This document shows positions 1 to 9,548 of a stretch of 64,000 nucleotides of DNA, piece after piece. Origin of the DNA: Paenibacillus sp. J2TS4 (GTDB lineage Bacteria; Bacillota; Bacilli; Paenibacillales; NBRC-103111). The position numbers and the translations under genes were made by a program. The DNA lies in NCBI RefSeq assembly GCF_018403245.1, contig NZ_BOSH01000001.1, positions 186,001 through 250,000 on the forward strand, in the 5' to 3' direction. The notes under the pieces were generated by a model that searched no databases, had not been told where the DNA came from, and saw nothing but the letters and a program-made list of their open reading frames with translations. The first letter of the stretch is position 1; each line of letters starts with the position of its first letter.

Positions 1-593
1 TCTGTCGTGCTTTCAGCAAGCTTATGTTTAATGAAGTTGTTTACCTCCAGATTGATATGGGGGGCAGGCGGTACTCCTGCATTCTGCGAGAAGCTGTCGA
101 TCTTAACGATGATATTGTGAAGATCATCATTCGTAAGGGCATGACTGCTGACTTTACTGATATCGGTGACAATTTGTTTAAGAAGTGAAGGATCATCAAT
201 CTGTACACCCCACTCATGGTTATGGTTTAAGCCACGATCTGTGAAGTTTGCTGAAGTGATGATACCCCTGATTGGATTAGCAGCTTTACTAGCGATATAG
301 ATTTTACCATGCAGCTTGTTATCAACATGTACTCGATACTCAATTGACTGAGTAAGGCAATTCATCGAGAACGAGTAGAGGGAGTTAGCCTTCCTGAATA
401 GGTCTGGGTCGTTATCCCTCAGGGTTGTGATAAGCACTATACGTTTGACTCTTGAAGGAGCGATAATCTCGTCAAAGAATACGTCAAATGACTCCATGAG
501 ATATGGGCTAATGATAAATAACTCATCTGCATCCCTGACTAAGTCCTTTATTTCATTAAAGTGACTGGAGTCAATATTATTTAAAATCTTCAT
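1..593 (-). CDS. PLD-fold (HKD-type) protein, C-terminus cut by window edge
   Basis: Minus-strand frame open from an ATG at 593 to the window edge (197 codons seen), with an AAGGAG ribosome-binding site about 10 nt upstream. The N-terminal third reads as an alternating alpha/beta fold, followed by HGKIYIAS near residue 90 and SANFTDRGLNHNHEWGV about 20 residues later. This is the H-x-K ... N/E layout of a phospholipase D catalytic half, as in PLD-like nucleases and helicase-associated PLD domains of mobile elements. Only one HKD half is visible, so it would work as a dimer or the second half lies beyond the edge. The stop is not in the window. Family assignment is fairly safe; whether it is a nuclease, a restriction component or a helicase accessory cannot be told. 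Confidence 0.7.
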   Translation of the reverse strand, partial: MKILNNIDSSHFNEIKDLVRDADELFIISPYLMESFDVFFDEIIAPSRVKRIVLITTLRDNDPDLFRKANSLYSFSMNCLTQSIEYRVHVDNKLHGKIYIASKAANPIRGIITSANFTDRGLNHNHEWGVQIDDPSLLKQIVTDISKVSSHALTNDDLHNIIVKIDSFSQNAGVPPAPHINLEVNNFIKHKLAESTT

Positions 594-864
594 TGCTAAC
601 CTTCTCCTTGCATGGCCTACATCTAATTTTTTTTGACGCTTTATCAATATCTATTTTGACGAAATGGGCCTTTTTTCCTGCCTCTATGCAAATAAAATAA
701 GAGCTTACCTCGAATAAGATAAAGAAACTCATTAAGTTGGCTCTCAACTTTACCAATTCATGTATAATCTAAAAGCATAGAGTTACTAACGCTACTAAAT
801 CATCATATGATTTACTTTAATAAAGACATACTAAGAAATTTAGCTTCCCCTTTTCAAGCTATAC
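594..864. other. Intergenic region, AT-rich
   Basis: 271 bp between two minus-strand genes. It must hold the promoter of the PLD-like gene. A TATAAT at 763-768 lies on the plus strand but has no good -35 at standard spacing and no plus-strand gene downstream. No RNA gene or repeat was recognised. Confidence 0.4.
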
Positions 865-1848
865 TCATTGTTCAACGTGCTCGCTATTTATTGTTTCATG
901 GTGTTGAGTTGCTTCGAAAAATCTTAACTTGTATAAATCTTCATTGACATCATTATTATTAGGTGTTTCTTTGATAGTAAAGTATCCTAAGTCTTGATAT
1001 TTTCTAGCATACTTAGAGGCAGCCTCTTGCCCCCAATTAGGAGCGGGGCTGCCATTGCTATAAGTAGCATTTGCATCGTTATCCAGACAGAACACAATCT
1101 CTCTAATCGGATTATACTGAAGAAATCTCTCAAGTGCCTGATCGGACAGGCATCCGAGCGAAATGTAGTGAGCGGATTCCCAGTCTTGACCTCGTAGTTT
1201 CGCAATTGTAGCCCGACTCATAGCATCAATGGGGCTTTCACATACATATACCCGCTTGCTGTTAGAATTCCCGGTTAGATGAAACGGATAACTTTTGTCC
1301 GAATGCTCCCGATCCTGCTTGAAAGGCTTGTTTGGAGTGGTGCCGCGCATGGAGCAATACCGTGCAGTACCTTCTTGATCATATCCAACAAACACGCAGT
1401 TCCCTGTTTTGTCCTGCTGATACAACTTCTTTTCATGCATGAGTAATGAAATGATTTCAGGCGCTATTCCGCGCACTTGAATTAAATACCACGCAACCCG
1501 TTTGTAATTTGGTGCTTTATCGGGAAGTATGAGCTGCCCACGTTCTCTAATTCCAGAAGTAACAACCTTTTGAGGCAACTCCAATTCAAGCAAATAAGCG
1601 ACAGCCTCTTTAAATGTCATTCTGCAAAAATGCATGGCAAAATCAATCGTTCCGCCATGTGTATTACTGGAAAAGTGAAAGTACCGATTGCTGTTCTTAA
1701 AGAAATAAAGCCCCCCACTTTGCTTGGCATGATACGCGCGGCGGCCGCCGTTCTCAAGTACATAACCCTGTGATTTTGCAAATTCAATCAGATTCACCTG
1801 ATTGGCTGATCTAATTTGCTCTTTGGTAAACAAAGTATGTTGTGTCAT
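865..1848 (-). CDS. DUF3991 and TOPRIM domain protein of a mobile element
   Basis: 327 aa. Residues about 1-90 resemble the primase-like zinc-binding fold found at the N-terminus of DUF3991 proteins (GGLYFFKNSNRYFHFSSNTHGG, shown here as the G-G-x-Y-F ... H-F-x-x-N-x-x-G-G pattern). Residues 150-210 carry a DUF3991 segment, followed by a TOPRIM domain with the acidic motif VYVCESPIDAMS near 205 and the second motif VFCLDNDAN near 250. Members of this family are nearly always carried on conjugative elements and are thought to be primase- or relaxase-accessory proteins; the role is not established. It is divergent from the Rpn gene across a 79-bp gap and lies in the same element as parA/parB. 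Confidence 0.75.
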   Translation of the reverse strand: MTQHTLFTKEQIRSANQVNLIEFAKSQGYVLENGGRRAYHAKQSGGLYFFKNSNRYFHFSSNTHGGTIDFAMHFCRMTFKEAVAYLLELELPQKVVTSGIRERGQLILPDKAPNYKRVAWYLIQVRGIAPEIISLLMHEKKLYQQDKTGNCVFVGYDQEGTARYCSMRGTTPNKPFKQDREHSDKSYPFHLTGNSNSKRVYVCESPIDAMSRATIAKLRGQDWESAHYISLGCLSDQALERFLQYNPIREIVFCLDNDANATYSNGSPAPNWGQEAASKYARKYQDLGYFTIKETPNNNDVNEDLYKLRFFEATQHHETINSEHVEQ

Positions 1849-1867
1849 GGACGCATCCCTCCATGCG

Positions 1868-1896
1868 TTGTTTAGGAAGGTGGAAAATCGTATAAT
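1868..1896 (+). promoter_or_regulatory. Promoter of the Rpn-family gene
   Basis: TTGTTT at 1868-1873, 17-bp spacer, TATAAT at 1891-1896, then an A/G-rich Shine-Dalgarno (GAAAGGGGGAGA) just before the ATG at 1928. Standard sigma-A layout read directly from sequence; activity is inferred. Confidence 0.6.
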
Positions 1897-1927
1897 ATAG
1901 ATAGGAATTTGGAAAGGGGGAGATGGG

Positions 1928-2872
1928 ATGTCTTCAGATGTGAATCCTGAAACGGTGCATCAGCGGCATGATACCTCCTACCGTTTTTTGCTCTCAAGTA
2001 AAAAGCTTTTCGTTGAACTGCTCCGTTCTTTCATCAATAAAGGCTGGGTGCAAGCGGTGGACGAGGAAAATGTACAGGAGATTCCACATTCCTTCGTGCT
2101 GCAGGATTTTAAGCGCCAGGAGGCGGATCTGGTCTACCGGGTGAAGCTGAACGGCCAAGATGTTGTATTTTATTTACTTCTAGAGATGCAATCCAGTGTG
2201 GATTTTCGGATGCCTTATCGGTTGCTCTTGTATCAGGTGGAGATTTGGCGCTACTTATTGCAAAATGAAGAGGATGCTTTGTCTAACCGCAAAACATTTC
2301 AATTGCCACCGATTGTTCCGATAGTGTTGTATAATGGAAAACAAAAGTGGTCAGCGGAACTGGAGTTCCGCAAGCTGCTTGCTAACGAGAATCTGTTTGG
2401 TTCGGAATTGCTGAATTTTGAATATTTGCTTATAGATGTTGCACGTTATACAGAAGAAGAACTATTGTCGTTGTCGAATACGATAGGCTCCGTTTTCTTG
2501 CTCGACCAGACCGAAGACCAGGAGCAGTTATTGAACCGTCTCGGCAAGCTGATGAATACGATTCAACAGATGCCGGCAGATAGTCAGCAGAAATTTGTCG
2601 CTTGGATGGCCAACATTCTATTGCAGAAGTTGCCGGAGGATGAGCCAAGCTTGCAGCAGTTTATCCAAAACGTGAAAGGGGATGCTTCGTTCATGGGACT
2701 GGAAAAAATCTTGGATGATATTGAACGCAGAGGACAACACAAAGGTGAGCAAAAAGGCAAAGAAGATGTAGCTAAACAGTTAATACGAATGGGGATGGAT
2801 GATTCATCCATTGCCCAAGCCACAGGATTTTCGATCCAAACCATTGAAGATTGGCGCAAGCAAGCTTACTAA
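1928..2872 (+). CDS. Rpn family recombination-promoting nuclease / putative transposase
   Basis: 314 aa, PD-(D/E)XK nuclease family (formerly Transposase_31, DUF4351-related). The N-terminal HDTSYRFLLSSKKLFVELL is the family hallmark. The likely active-site acids are the D of DLVYRV (in RQEADLVYRV) and the E-x-Q of LLLEMQSS near residue 83. The C-terminus (about 255-314) is a charged segment rich in G, K and E ending in a helix-turn-helix-like IAQATGFSIQTIEDWR. E. coli Rpn proteins raise RecA-independent recombination and act as DNases in vivo; this homologue is untested. It has its own promoter and terminator and converges on the giant helicase gene. A fragment of a second copy lies at about 29893-30035. 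Confidence 0.85.
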   Translation: MSSDVNPETVHQRHDTSYRFLLSSKKLFVELLRSFINKGWVQAVDEENVQEIPHSFVLQDFKRQEADLVYRVKLNGQDVVFYLLLEMQSSVDFRMPYRLLLYQVEIWRYLLQNEEDALSNRKTFQLPPIVPIVLYNGKQKWSAELEFRKLLANENLFGSELLNFEYLLIDVARYTEEELLSLSNTIGSVFLLDQTEDQEQLLNRLGKLMNTIQQMPADSQQKFVAWMANILLQKLPEDEPSLQQFIQNVKGDASFMGLEKILDDIERRGQHKGEQKGKEDVAKQLIRMGMDDSSIAQATGFSIQTIEDWRKQAY

Positions 2873-2875
2873 TTT

Positions 2876-2904
2876 CCGTTCCTTTGGAGCGGTTTTCTTT
2901 TTTC
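2876..2904 (+). terminator. Rho-independent terminator of the Rpn gene
   Basis: Seven-bp stem CCGTTCC / GGAGCGG (one G-U pair) with a 3-nt loop, followed by TTTTCTTTTTT. It begins 4 nt after the Rpn stop and ends just short of the converging helicase stop at 2910. Confidence 0.8.
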
Positions 2905-2909
2905 ATAGG

Positions 2910-5900
2910 TTAGTGTTCTATTCCTTTGTGTTCTATCAAACCCTCATTTTGTTGCTCATCTTCCGGATCATCCATTACTGCTTGCTCTTGTAATTCCTTA
3001 AACTCCAGCGCTGAGTTGATCTCAGACTGCCGCGCTACAAATTGACTCAGCCGATCTTCAAATTCAAAAGGCTTCCCGATTTCTCTTTTCGCAGTCTCGA
3101 TCTGGTGGAGGGTATCTTGTTGCTGCTGTTTGGTTGCCTCAATCTTGGCAGGAATTTTCTCCAGTAAATTTTCCAGCCTGCTGATATTGCCTAGAGCTGA
3201 ATCTCCAAGCTCAACCGTGTAGGTCGCCGTTCCTCGAAGATGGAGTTGTACATGCTCAAAACCGGGGCGGGATAGCATAATATCGAAGTCTTTGAATTGT
3301 CCCACCTTTATAGCCTGATGTTCCAGTTCAGTTACTTTGGATAAGAGCAGCAGCACTTCCCCTGCTTGGGGACGCTCGGTATATACCATACCATCCAAGG
3401 TGATTGAAAAGTCATGGAGTTGGTGCTGTTCAACGAGTTTCCAATCTGCCTGATATTGCTCCAGCTTTTCCGCGCAAGAAGTCAACACTTGCGGATAATG
3501 CTGACTGAGTTGCCGCTCCAGCATGACTTGTTCGTTATGCCAGTTTGTTTTAAGCAGCTTGAGGCGGATGACTTCGTTGTCCACTTCCATCTTTTCAGCG
3601 AGCATTGGATTGCCCACAGCAACGGCTTTGACTTCAGCTGCAGATAATACCGTTTCATCGGCATCCTGACAGGAGCGGGAAATGCTTCTGCCTGTCATGA
3701 CTTGCGAGATGTAGCGCAGCTTTTGCTCTTGGATTTGCCACAAATACGAGTCGAACGTTCCTTTGGTCACATAGCGGAAAATCCGCACCGTTTCATTTTG
3801 ATTGCCTTGCCGAAGAATGCGGCCATCCCGTTGAATGATGTCAGAGGGCCGCCATGGACAGTCGATATGATGGGCAGCGATAAGTTTCGTCTGTATATTC
3901 GTTCCGGTTCCCATTTTTTGTGTGGATCCTAACAGGATACGGACTTCGCCGCGGCGCACTCGCTCGAACAAGGCTTCACGCGCAGCGTCTGTATGCACAT
4001 CATGAATAAAGGCGATTTCCTGTTCCGGGATACCGTGAAGAACCAATTGGGATTTCATTTCATCATAAACATTAAACTGCCCTGGTTTTGGAGTGCCGCT
4101 ATCGCTAAAAATGACTTGGGTGAGCCGATCAGCCTGTGTCTCCTTCCAAATATCAAATACATTATTGATGCAGAGATTTAGCTTGGACATTGGATCAACG
4201 GGGGCATCCTCATGTACTAGGCGTGGGTCAATCGACATCAGTTTGGCTTCATGGGTCAGCTTGAGCATGTTGTCCTCTTTGGCATCGACCTCATTGTTCC
4301 GAATTTTTTCGGCTCGTTCAACAAACTCTTCCATCATCTGCTCTTGATAGGGAGAGCGCTCACTGACGACAATGCTTGCTTTATCGCCCTCCAGTCGTGG
4401 AATCGGCAGCTTGAGCATATCGGCAGTCTGAATATCGGCAACGAGACGAAACATGCTCATCAGCTCAGGCAAATTGTGAAACTTGGCAAAACGGGATTTC
4501 ATGCGGTAGCCGCTACCTTCGGGCGTGATCTCCAGAGAAGAAACGACATCGCCAAACGTTGCCGCCCAATTATCGAAAAAGTTCAGTCCCAGCTTTTGCA
4601 GCAAGTGGGGCTGGAGAAAACGTTGCATGACGTACATTTCGGACATGCTGTTACTAATGGGTGTTCCGGTAGCAAATACCACTCCGCGTCCTTGATTCAT
4701 CTCTTGCAGGTATTGGCATTTGAGCAGCATATCGGTGGCCCGTTGGCTGCTGGATTTGCCAATCCCGGCTACATTACGCATTTTGGTAAAGGTAAAGCAG
4801 TTTTTGTAGGCATGAGCCTCATCGACGAATAACATATCTACGCCCAGTTGTTCAAAGGTGAGCAGGTCGTCTTTTTTACTTTCATTCATCAGGCGTTCCA
4901 AGCGGGATTTCAGGTTGTTTTCAAACACAACCATTTGCTTGATGCTCCAATTGTCGCCATTTTCTTTTTTCATCTGATTAATCATGCGGGAGACATTGCG
5001 GATTTCATCTTGCAGGAGTTGCTCCTGTCGCTCACGGGAGATGGGGATTTTCTCGAATTGCGAATGACCGATAATGACGGCATCGTAGTTGCCCATCGCA
5101 ATTTTGGAAACGAAGCGTTGACGGTTAACCAAACTAAAATCCTTTTTCGTGGTTACTAATACATTGGCAGAGGGGAAAAAACGTAAAAATTCGTTAGCCC
5201 ACTGCTCGGTCAAATGATTGGGAACGCAATATAAAGGCTTGTGAACCGCACCAATCCGCTTCAAATACATGCCTGCAGCGATCATCGCAGCCGTTTTGCC
5301 AGCCCCAACTTCATGAGCCATAAGCGCTGTGCCGGAGTAGATAATGCGGGCTGCTACATCCCGTTGATGCTTGCGTAGGCTCATTTCCTGATTCATGCCC
5401 TGAAACAACAGATGATCGCCGTCATAGGTGCGGGGGCGAATCGTATTGAATTTGTCGTTATAAATGGAGAGCAGCGCATCGGCCCGTTCCTTGTCCCGAA
5501 AGAGCCAGGAGGCAAACGCTTCTTTCATCTGCTGCTGCTTGGCACGGGCAATCATCGTTTCTTTGGCATTGACCACATATTTGATCTGCTCATTGCCGTT
5601 AGCATCCAGGTACGTGACTGGATCACGCACGGTAATGCTTTGCAGATTGAGGCTACTTTCAAAAATCTCGTAAGCGTTGGCTCGCCCTGTGCCAAAGGTT
5701 TGGTTGACTTTAATCGAGCCTCTTTCCAAAGATTTGCCGGATACGCGCCACGTATTGGTGTATTCGAGATAGTCTACATCAATGGTCTTCGAATCCTGCA
5801 TAATTTGGGCTGTTCCAAACGTTTCATACATAAATCTCCGATACACTTTAACCGGAATCCAGGGACTGCCGATACGGAAGTCAATGTCTCCGGGTAGCAG

Positions 5901-8900
5901 CGGAGCAGGTTGGACACGAGTGAGCGCGGCGACATTACGCTGGAATACATCCGGGTACTCCTGCGCTTTGAGGGTAGCATAGGCGAGCTTGTCTTTGACG
6001 TTTCCGGACAAGTATTCTTCGTCCAACTCCCAGCCTTCATCTGCATCTCCCGTATAGGCTTGGGGATTTTGAAAAATGCGTTCACCAAGCGCTTCACGTA
6101 CTTCATCCGTGGTTTTGCCGCAAAGATGGGCGACATACGGCAGGTCGATGCGCAATCGGTGGTTCAGACAAATTTGTAAAGCTTCTAGCGGATCATCCGT
6201 ATGTTCTGGCAAGGCGTTGACTCGAATGGTAGGACGACTGAAAATAGCGGCTTTTGTCCAGGTTTTATATTCTGTGAGATCTTCAATGGAGCGCAAAAGC
6301 GGAAGCTGATCATCATCGGCAAAAGCAGAAGTATTGGCCCGTTCGTTAATGGCTCCATACTGATGAACAAACCGATCATAGATGTGATTTAGCTTGGACT
6401 GGGCTTGCTCCAGTTCATCTGCTTCATAACCGTATTCACGGGATTGAATTTCAATCACATTCAAAAGCGCCGTGCGAATGGCACATAAGCCTATGATGCG
6501 CTCTGTCTTCTTGCCTTTGATGTCTTGAGGGAGCAGAATACCGTTTTCACAGTAATAGATGCGTTCCTGTTCAACGATAAACGTAAAGTTTTTCGTGCCA
6601 GGCGGTGCTTTTCGGATTGGCTCCTCTTCCTCATCTGGCAGGAGGGAGGAGCGGGTAGTATTTGCTTGTTTGACTGGTTCCGGTAAATTAGGAAAACGAG
6701 CTTCTAATGTGCCGAGCGCTTTCTCCAGGGCAGGTAGCAGAGGTTGTCCTTCACGCGGAACACAGGCACTGCTTTTCTCTGCACCGTACATGCCTCGATC
6801 CCATTGCATTTGTCCGAGCAGCATAGCCGGGTGAGAAAGATAATAGCGATTGACTGGAACACCTTCTGGCGTCTCGCCAATTTCAATCCATTCCGGCATA
6901 TCAGCTTGGGTGAGGGGGAGCGGTGACTCTCGCTTTTGCAGTAATACAATATCTGTTGTGACTGTAGCGCCAGCGAGTGATTGAAAGGTAGTGTTCGGCA
7001 GGCGAACCATCCCGATTAATTCCGCTTTCTGTGCCAAGATCTGCCTTACACTGGAGTCTTGTTTGTCCATCGTGCCTTTGCTGACGATAAAAACCAAGAT
7101 GCCACCCGGTTTAAGCAAGTCCAGCGAACGGATAAAAAAGTAATCATGAATGTAATGGCTGCTGCTGTAGCGGCGGTCATGAATACGAATGTTATGAAAG
7201 GGAATGTTGGAGAAAATGGCGTCAAAGCGTTGTTCGCGCCAATCAATGGTTTCAAATCCTTGGATGTGGATGTTTGCCTTGGGGTAGAGTTGTCGTGAAA
7301 TCCTTCCTGTCAACGAATCCAGTTCCACGCCGTGAAGTTCAGCGTTTTCCCATTCCGGCGGTAGAACAGAAAAGAAGTTGCCGCTGCCCATAGAAGGCTC
7401 TAACAAGCGGCGTCCAGCACCAGAGGTTAAGCCAAAACGCTGTAATGTTGCATGGATGGTCTGAATTAAAGACTGCTCTGTATAGAAGGCAGTAATGGTG
7501 GAATTGCGGGCTGCCGCATATTCGTCTTCATCCAGGAGCTGCCTTAACTCGGCATATTCGGTTTCCCAGCCATTCGCATTAGGGTGGAATGCATTCGCTA
7601 ATCCGCCCCAGCCCACATAACCAGCTAAAATATGTTGTTCCTCTGTAGTCGCTTGCCGCTGCTCTGATTCCAATTGCTTGAGCAGGCGAATGGCCTCAAC
7701 ATTCCGTTTATATTTGCTCTTTGCACCGGCTACATAAGGCGATTGCTCGGCTTGAAAGCGATAGTTCAGCACAGTGGGGAGTTTGGGGTGAGTATCTGGG
7801 GAAAGAGTGGCGTTTTCCCCGAGGCTTTTAGCGTCTGCTAACAGAGAAGGCATGTCTTGATTCAGGTTATCAGTATGTTTGGGCAAATCGTTCTGGTTTT
7901 CGGATTCCTCAAAAACATCTTCAATCTCTGCCTGCTCGTTGGCATAATCAAATAACGTCCATTCCTGCTCTACAGGTGGAAAAGGAGCAAATTGTTCATC
8001 GTAATGTCCCTGAGAGATCAGTTGCAGTAGCGTATCGCTGACTTTTTTCCAATTGAATTGTTCTTCATGTGATCCGGCAGCATCTCGCCAGGAAAGCTGA
8101 ATGCCTTTACTATCTGTCATGTAGCCGACAAGACCATTCCCTAAATCTCCTCTCGAGCCCCCTATGCCGTATCGCGGCTTTAGAAAAGCAATCAGATCAG
8201 ACGTTTTCACGGGATGATGATCCACTACAAATTGATAAATGCGCTGTTTACCGGACATAGCGCCCCTGCCGCTGATTAACAGATAGGCCAGGATGTCTTC
8301 TCCATTTTGTGTTCTTGAAGTAGTAGTCCTTTTGTCAGGCATAAAAAAAGAACCGCTTAATGGCGGTTCAGAGGGGGAAGTCGGGAGATTGGCCTCAATT
8401 ATCTTGGTTTCAGAATGATGTCGTTCAAGACCAGTTCCTCGGCTATCGATTTGATCTGATTCAGATGCTGCGCTCTTTTCAACGTATCGTCCGTCTGTGG
8501 CATAGGGTGAAGGCGAAGCAGTTGATCGGTCAATTGCTCCATCCGTTCCAGGGCTTCCTGTTCGACCTGCTGCATTTTCTTCATCAGATTGCCTTCCATT
8601 TGAAGAATCTGAAAGCGTTGTGGGTGATGATTCTTCAGATGGTTCAGCGCCAGTCGGCCGAATTTGCCCAAGGGTTGTTGATTGGTTGTCGCTTCGTTCG
8701 AGATTTGCAAGTTCGGATACAGCAGTCCGTCGATTTCGTGGTACGTTAACATCGGTTTGTCGGGATGATTCATGAGCCAGGCTCCTTTCCTGTTCCATAA
8801 TTTTTACGTAACGAGCAATGTCCGTAAGCAAGCTACGGGTGTGAATGTTCACCTGATAGCCCAAGCGTGCGGCAAGCGGTAAGGTATCAAAATGGGTGAT

Positions 8901-9500
8901 TGTTGAAAAGTCGGTATGATTCGGTTCAGGCAACTGACAGCGGCGATGGATGAGGCAGCGAACACTATCTTCAATCAAATCGCCCATATGCTGTTCCAGT
9001 CCCAGCATGGGGATGTTGCCCAAGAAATGATCGTGAATGTCATGCTCAATGTCTTGCAGCCACTCTTCCCAGGATGAAAGGACGGTGTCATGCACAAGCT
9101 GCGAAATGGCTTCAGCGAGGTTTAGTGTATCGTAGGAGGTCAGCCGCCCAGCCAGTTCATCGGTATCAAGCTGTTCCAGGCTCCAGAGAGCAGGGGCTTG
9201 TTTGCCGGTTGTTTGGGTAACGTCGAACAAGTGACTTAATGTCGGACTGCCTTGCTGGAAATCACATACGGCAATGCTTTTTTCTCCCCTTTTCACATAA
9301 CGGCCCAACTGATTCCATAGTGGGAGGGGAGCCAGCATGGTCGCATCCGGGCGTTGGGCGTAAATGAGCAGGCTGTTATCAAATGAGTATTTGTAGATGG
9401 ATGCAGCAAAGTGTAGATAGTGTTGCCAGGCCTCCCCACTGGATGTGATGTCGCTAATAGCGGATGCGTACAGGTGGCGCAAGGGTTGAATGCGGCTCAT
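2910..9500 (-). CDS. Giant mobile-element protein: ArdC-like, DNA methylase-like and SNF2/DEAD helicase domains
   Basis: 2196 aa, start ATG preceded by AAAGGAG. Residues 1-85 look like the ArdC-type single-strand-binding N-terminal domain. Residues about 243-390 are low complexity (Ser, Thr, Arg, Glu, Gly). A Rossmann methylase follows with motif I EPSMGSGNFF near 700 and an NPPF-like SNIPFHN near 765. The helicase part has Walker A HEVGAGKTAAM near 1395, DEAH box VDEAHAYKN near 1557 and the late motif QRDGRILRQGNQ near 1890, then a coiled-coil-rich tail. Such proteins are standard in Firmicute ICEs and are presumed to protect or process element DNA during transfer. The low-complexity part coincides with a second gene in another frame (8399-8773) and with an intrinsic terminator, so that part of the reading frame may be a by-product of an inserted gene. 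Confidence 0.85.
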   Translation of the reverse strand: MSRIQPLRHLYASAISDITSSGEAWQHYLHFAASIYKYSFDNSLLIYAQRPDATMLAPLPLWNQLGRYVKRGEKSIAVCDFQQGSPTLSHLFDVTQTTGKQAPALWSLEQLDTDELAGRLTSYDTLNLAEAISQLVHDTVLSSWEEWLQDIEHDIHDHFLGNIPMLGLEQHMGDLIEDSVRCLIHRRCQLPEPNHTDFSTITHFDTLPLAARLGYQVNIHTRSLLTDIARYVKIMEQERSLAHESSRQTDVNVPRNRRTAVSELANLERSDNQSTTLGQIRPTGAEPSEESSPTTLSDSSNGRQSDEENAAGRTGSPGTDGAIDRSTASPSPYATDGRYVEKSAASESDQIDSRGTGLERHHSETKIIEANLPTSPSEPPLSGSFFMPDKRTTTSRTQNGEDILAYLLISGRGAMSGKQRIYQFVVDHHPVKTSDLIAFLKPRYGIGGSRGDLGNGLVGYMTDSKGIQLSWRDAAGSHEEQFNWKKVSDTLLQLISQGHYDEQFAPFPPVEQEWTLFDYANEQAEIEDVFEESENQNDLPKHTDNLNQDMPSLLADAKSLGENATLSPDTHPKLPTVLNYRFQAEQSPYVAGAKSKYKRNVEAIRLLKQLESEQRQATTEEQHILAGYVGWGGLANAFHPNANGWETEYAELRQLLDEDEYAAARNSTITAFYTEQSLIQTIHATLQRFGLTSGAGRRLLEPSMGSGNFFSVLPPEWENAELHGVELDSLTGRISRQLYPKANIHIQGFETIDWREQRFDAIFSNIPFHNIRIHDRRYSSSHYIHDYFFIRSLDLLKPGGILVFIVSKGTMDKQDSSVRQILAQKAELIGMVRLPNTTFQSLAGATVTTDIVLLQKRESPLPLTQADMPEWIEIGETPEGVPVNRYYLSHPAMLLGQMQWDRGMYGAEKSSACVPREGQPLLPALEKALGTLEARFPNLPEPVKQANTTRSSLLPDEEEEPIRKAPPGTKNFTFIVEQERIYYCENGILLPQDIKGKKTERIIGLCAIRTALLNVIEIQSREYGYEADELEQAQSKLNHIYDRFVHQYGAINERANTSAFADDDQLPLLRSIEDLTEYKTWTKAAIFSRPTIRVNALPEHTDDPLEALQICLNHRLRIDLPYVAHLCGKTTDEVREALGERIFQNPQAYTGDADEGWELDEEYLSGNVKDKLAYATLKAQEYPDVFQRNVAALTRVQPAPLLPGDIDFRIGSPWIPVKVYRRFMYETFGTAQIMQDSKTIDVDYLEYTNTWRVSGKSLERGSIKVNQTFGTGRANAYEIFESSLNLQSITVRDPVTYLDANGNEQIKYVVNAKETMIARAKQQQMKEAFASWLFRDKERADALLSIYNDKFNTIRPRTYDGDHLLFQGMNQEMSLRKHQRDVAARIIYSGTALMAHEVGAGKTAAMIAAGMYLKRIGAVHKPLYCVPNHLTEQWANEFLRFFPSANVLVTTKKDFSLVNRQRFVSKIAMGNYDAVIIGHSQFEKIPISRERQEQLLQDEIRNVSRMINQMKKENGDNWSIKQMVVFENNLKSRLERLMNESKKDDLLTFEQLGVDMLFVDEAHAYKNCFTFTKMRNVAGIGKSSSQRATDMLLKCQYLQEMNQGRGVVFATGTPISNSMSEMYVMQRFLQPHLLQKLGLNFFDNWAATFGDVVSSLEITPEGSGYRMKSRFAKFHNLPELMSMFRLVADIQTADMLKLPIPRLEGDKASIVVSERSPYQEQMMEEFVERAEKIRNNEVDAKEDNMLKLTHEAKLMSIDPRLVHEDAPVDPMSKLNLCINNVFDIWKETQADRLTQVIFSDSGTPKPGQFNVYDEMKSQLVLHGIPEQEIAFIHDVHTDAAREALFERVRRGEVRILLGSTQKMGTGTNIQTKLIAAHHIDCPWRPSDIIQRDGRILRQGNQNETVRIFRYVTKGTFDSYLWQIQEQKLRYISQVMTGRSISRSCQDADETVLSAAEVKAVAVGNPMLAEKMEVDNEVIRLKLLKTNWHNEQVMLERQLSQHYPQVLTSCAEKLEQYQADWKLVEQHQLHDFSITLDGMVYTERPQAGEVLLLLSKVTELEHQAIKVGQFKDFDIMLSRPGFEHVQLHLRGTATYTVELGDSALGNISRLENLLEKIPAKIEATKQQQQDTLHQIETAKREIGKPFEFEDRLSQFVARQSEINSALEFKELQEQAVMDDPEDEQQNEGLIEHKGIEH
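8343..8369 (-). terminator. Intrinsic terminator inside the giant helicase gene, just after the TnpV-like gene
   Basis: Read on the minus strand: 7-bp stem GAACCGC / GCGGTTC (8363-8369 with 8350-8356), 6-nt loop, then seven Ts (complement of 8343-8349). It starts about 30 nt after the TnpV-like stop. It lies within the helicase reading frame, where it encodes a Pro-Pro-Leu-Ser-Gly-Ser-Phe-Phe stretch. Confidence 0.75.
8399..8773 (-). CDS. TnpV-like small transposon protein nested in the helicase gene (different frame, same strand)
   Basis: 124 aa in another frame of the same strand as the giant helicase gene. The sequence has the TnpV family pattern: MLTYHEIDGLLYPNLQ near residues 8-23, LGKFGRLALNHLKNHH in the middle, and a C-terminal helix ending AEELVLNDIILKPR. 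TnpV proteins are small proteins of unknown function often found in Firmicute transposons and ICEs. An excellent Shine-Dalgarno (GGAAAGGAG) sits 8 nt before the ATG at 8773, and an intrinsic terminator follows the stop. The overlapping helicase frame is low complexity here, which fits TnpV being the frame under protein-level selection. The family call is from recalled sequence pattern; its role is unknown. Confidence 0.75.
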   Translation of the reverse strand: MNHPDKPMLTYHEIDGLLYPNLQISNEATTNQQPLGKFGRLALNHLKNHHPQRFQILQMEGNLMKKMQQVEQEALERMEQLTDQLLRLHPMPQTDDTLKRAQHLNQIKSIAEELVLNDIILKPR

Positions 9501-9548
9501 GTCAGGCTCTCCTTTCCGAATAGAATAATCAGGCTGGCGCTATATGGC

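Noticed and set aside
4251..4832. 193-codon plus-strand frame opposite the giant helicase gene
   Set aside because: Antisense shadow of the helicase core motifs with no family-like sequence or RBS.
5412..5897. 161-codon plus-strand frame opposite the giant helicase gene
   Set aside because: Antisense shadow; no RBS and no recognisable motif.
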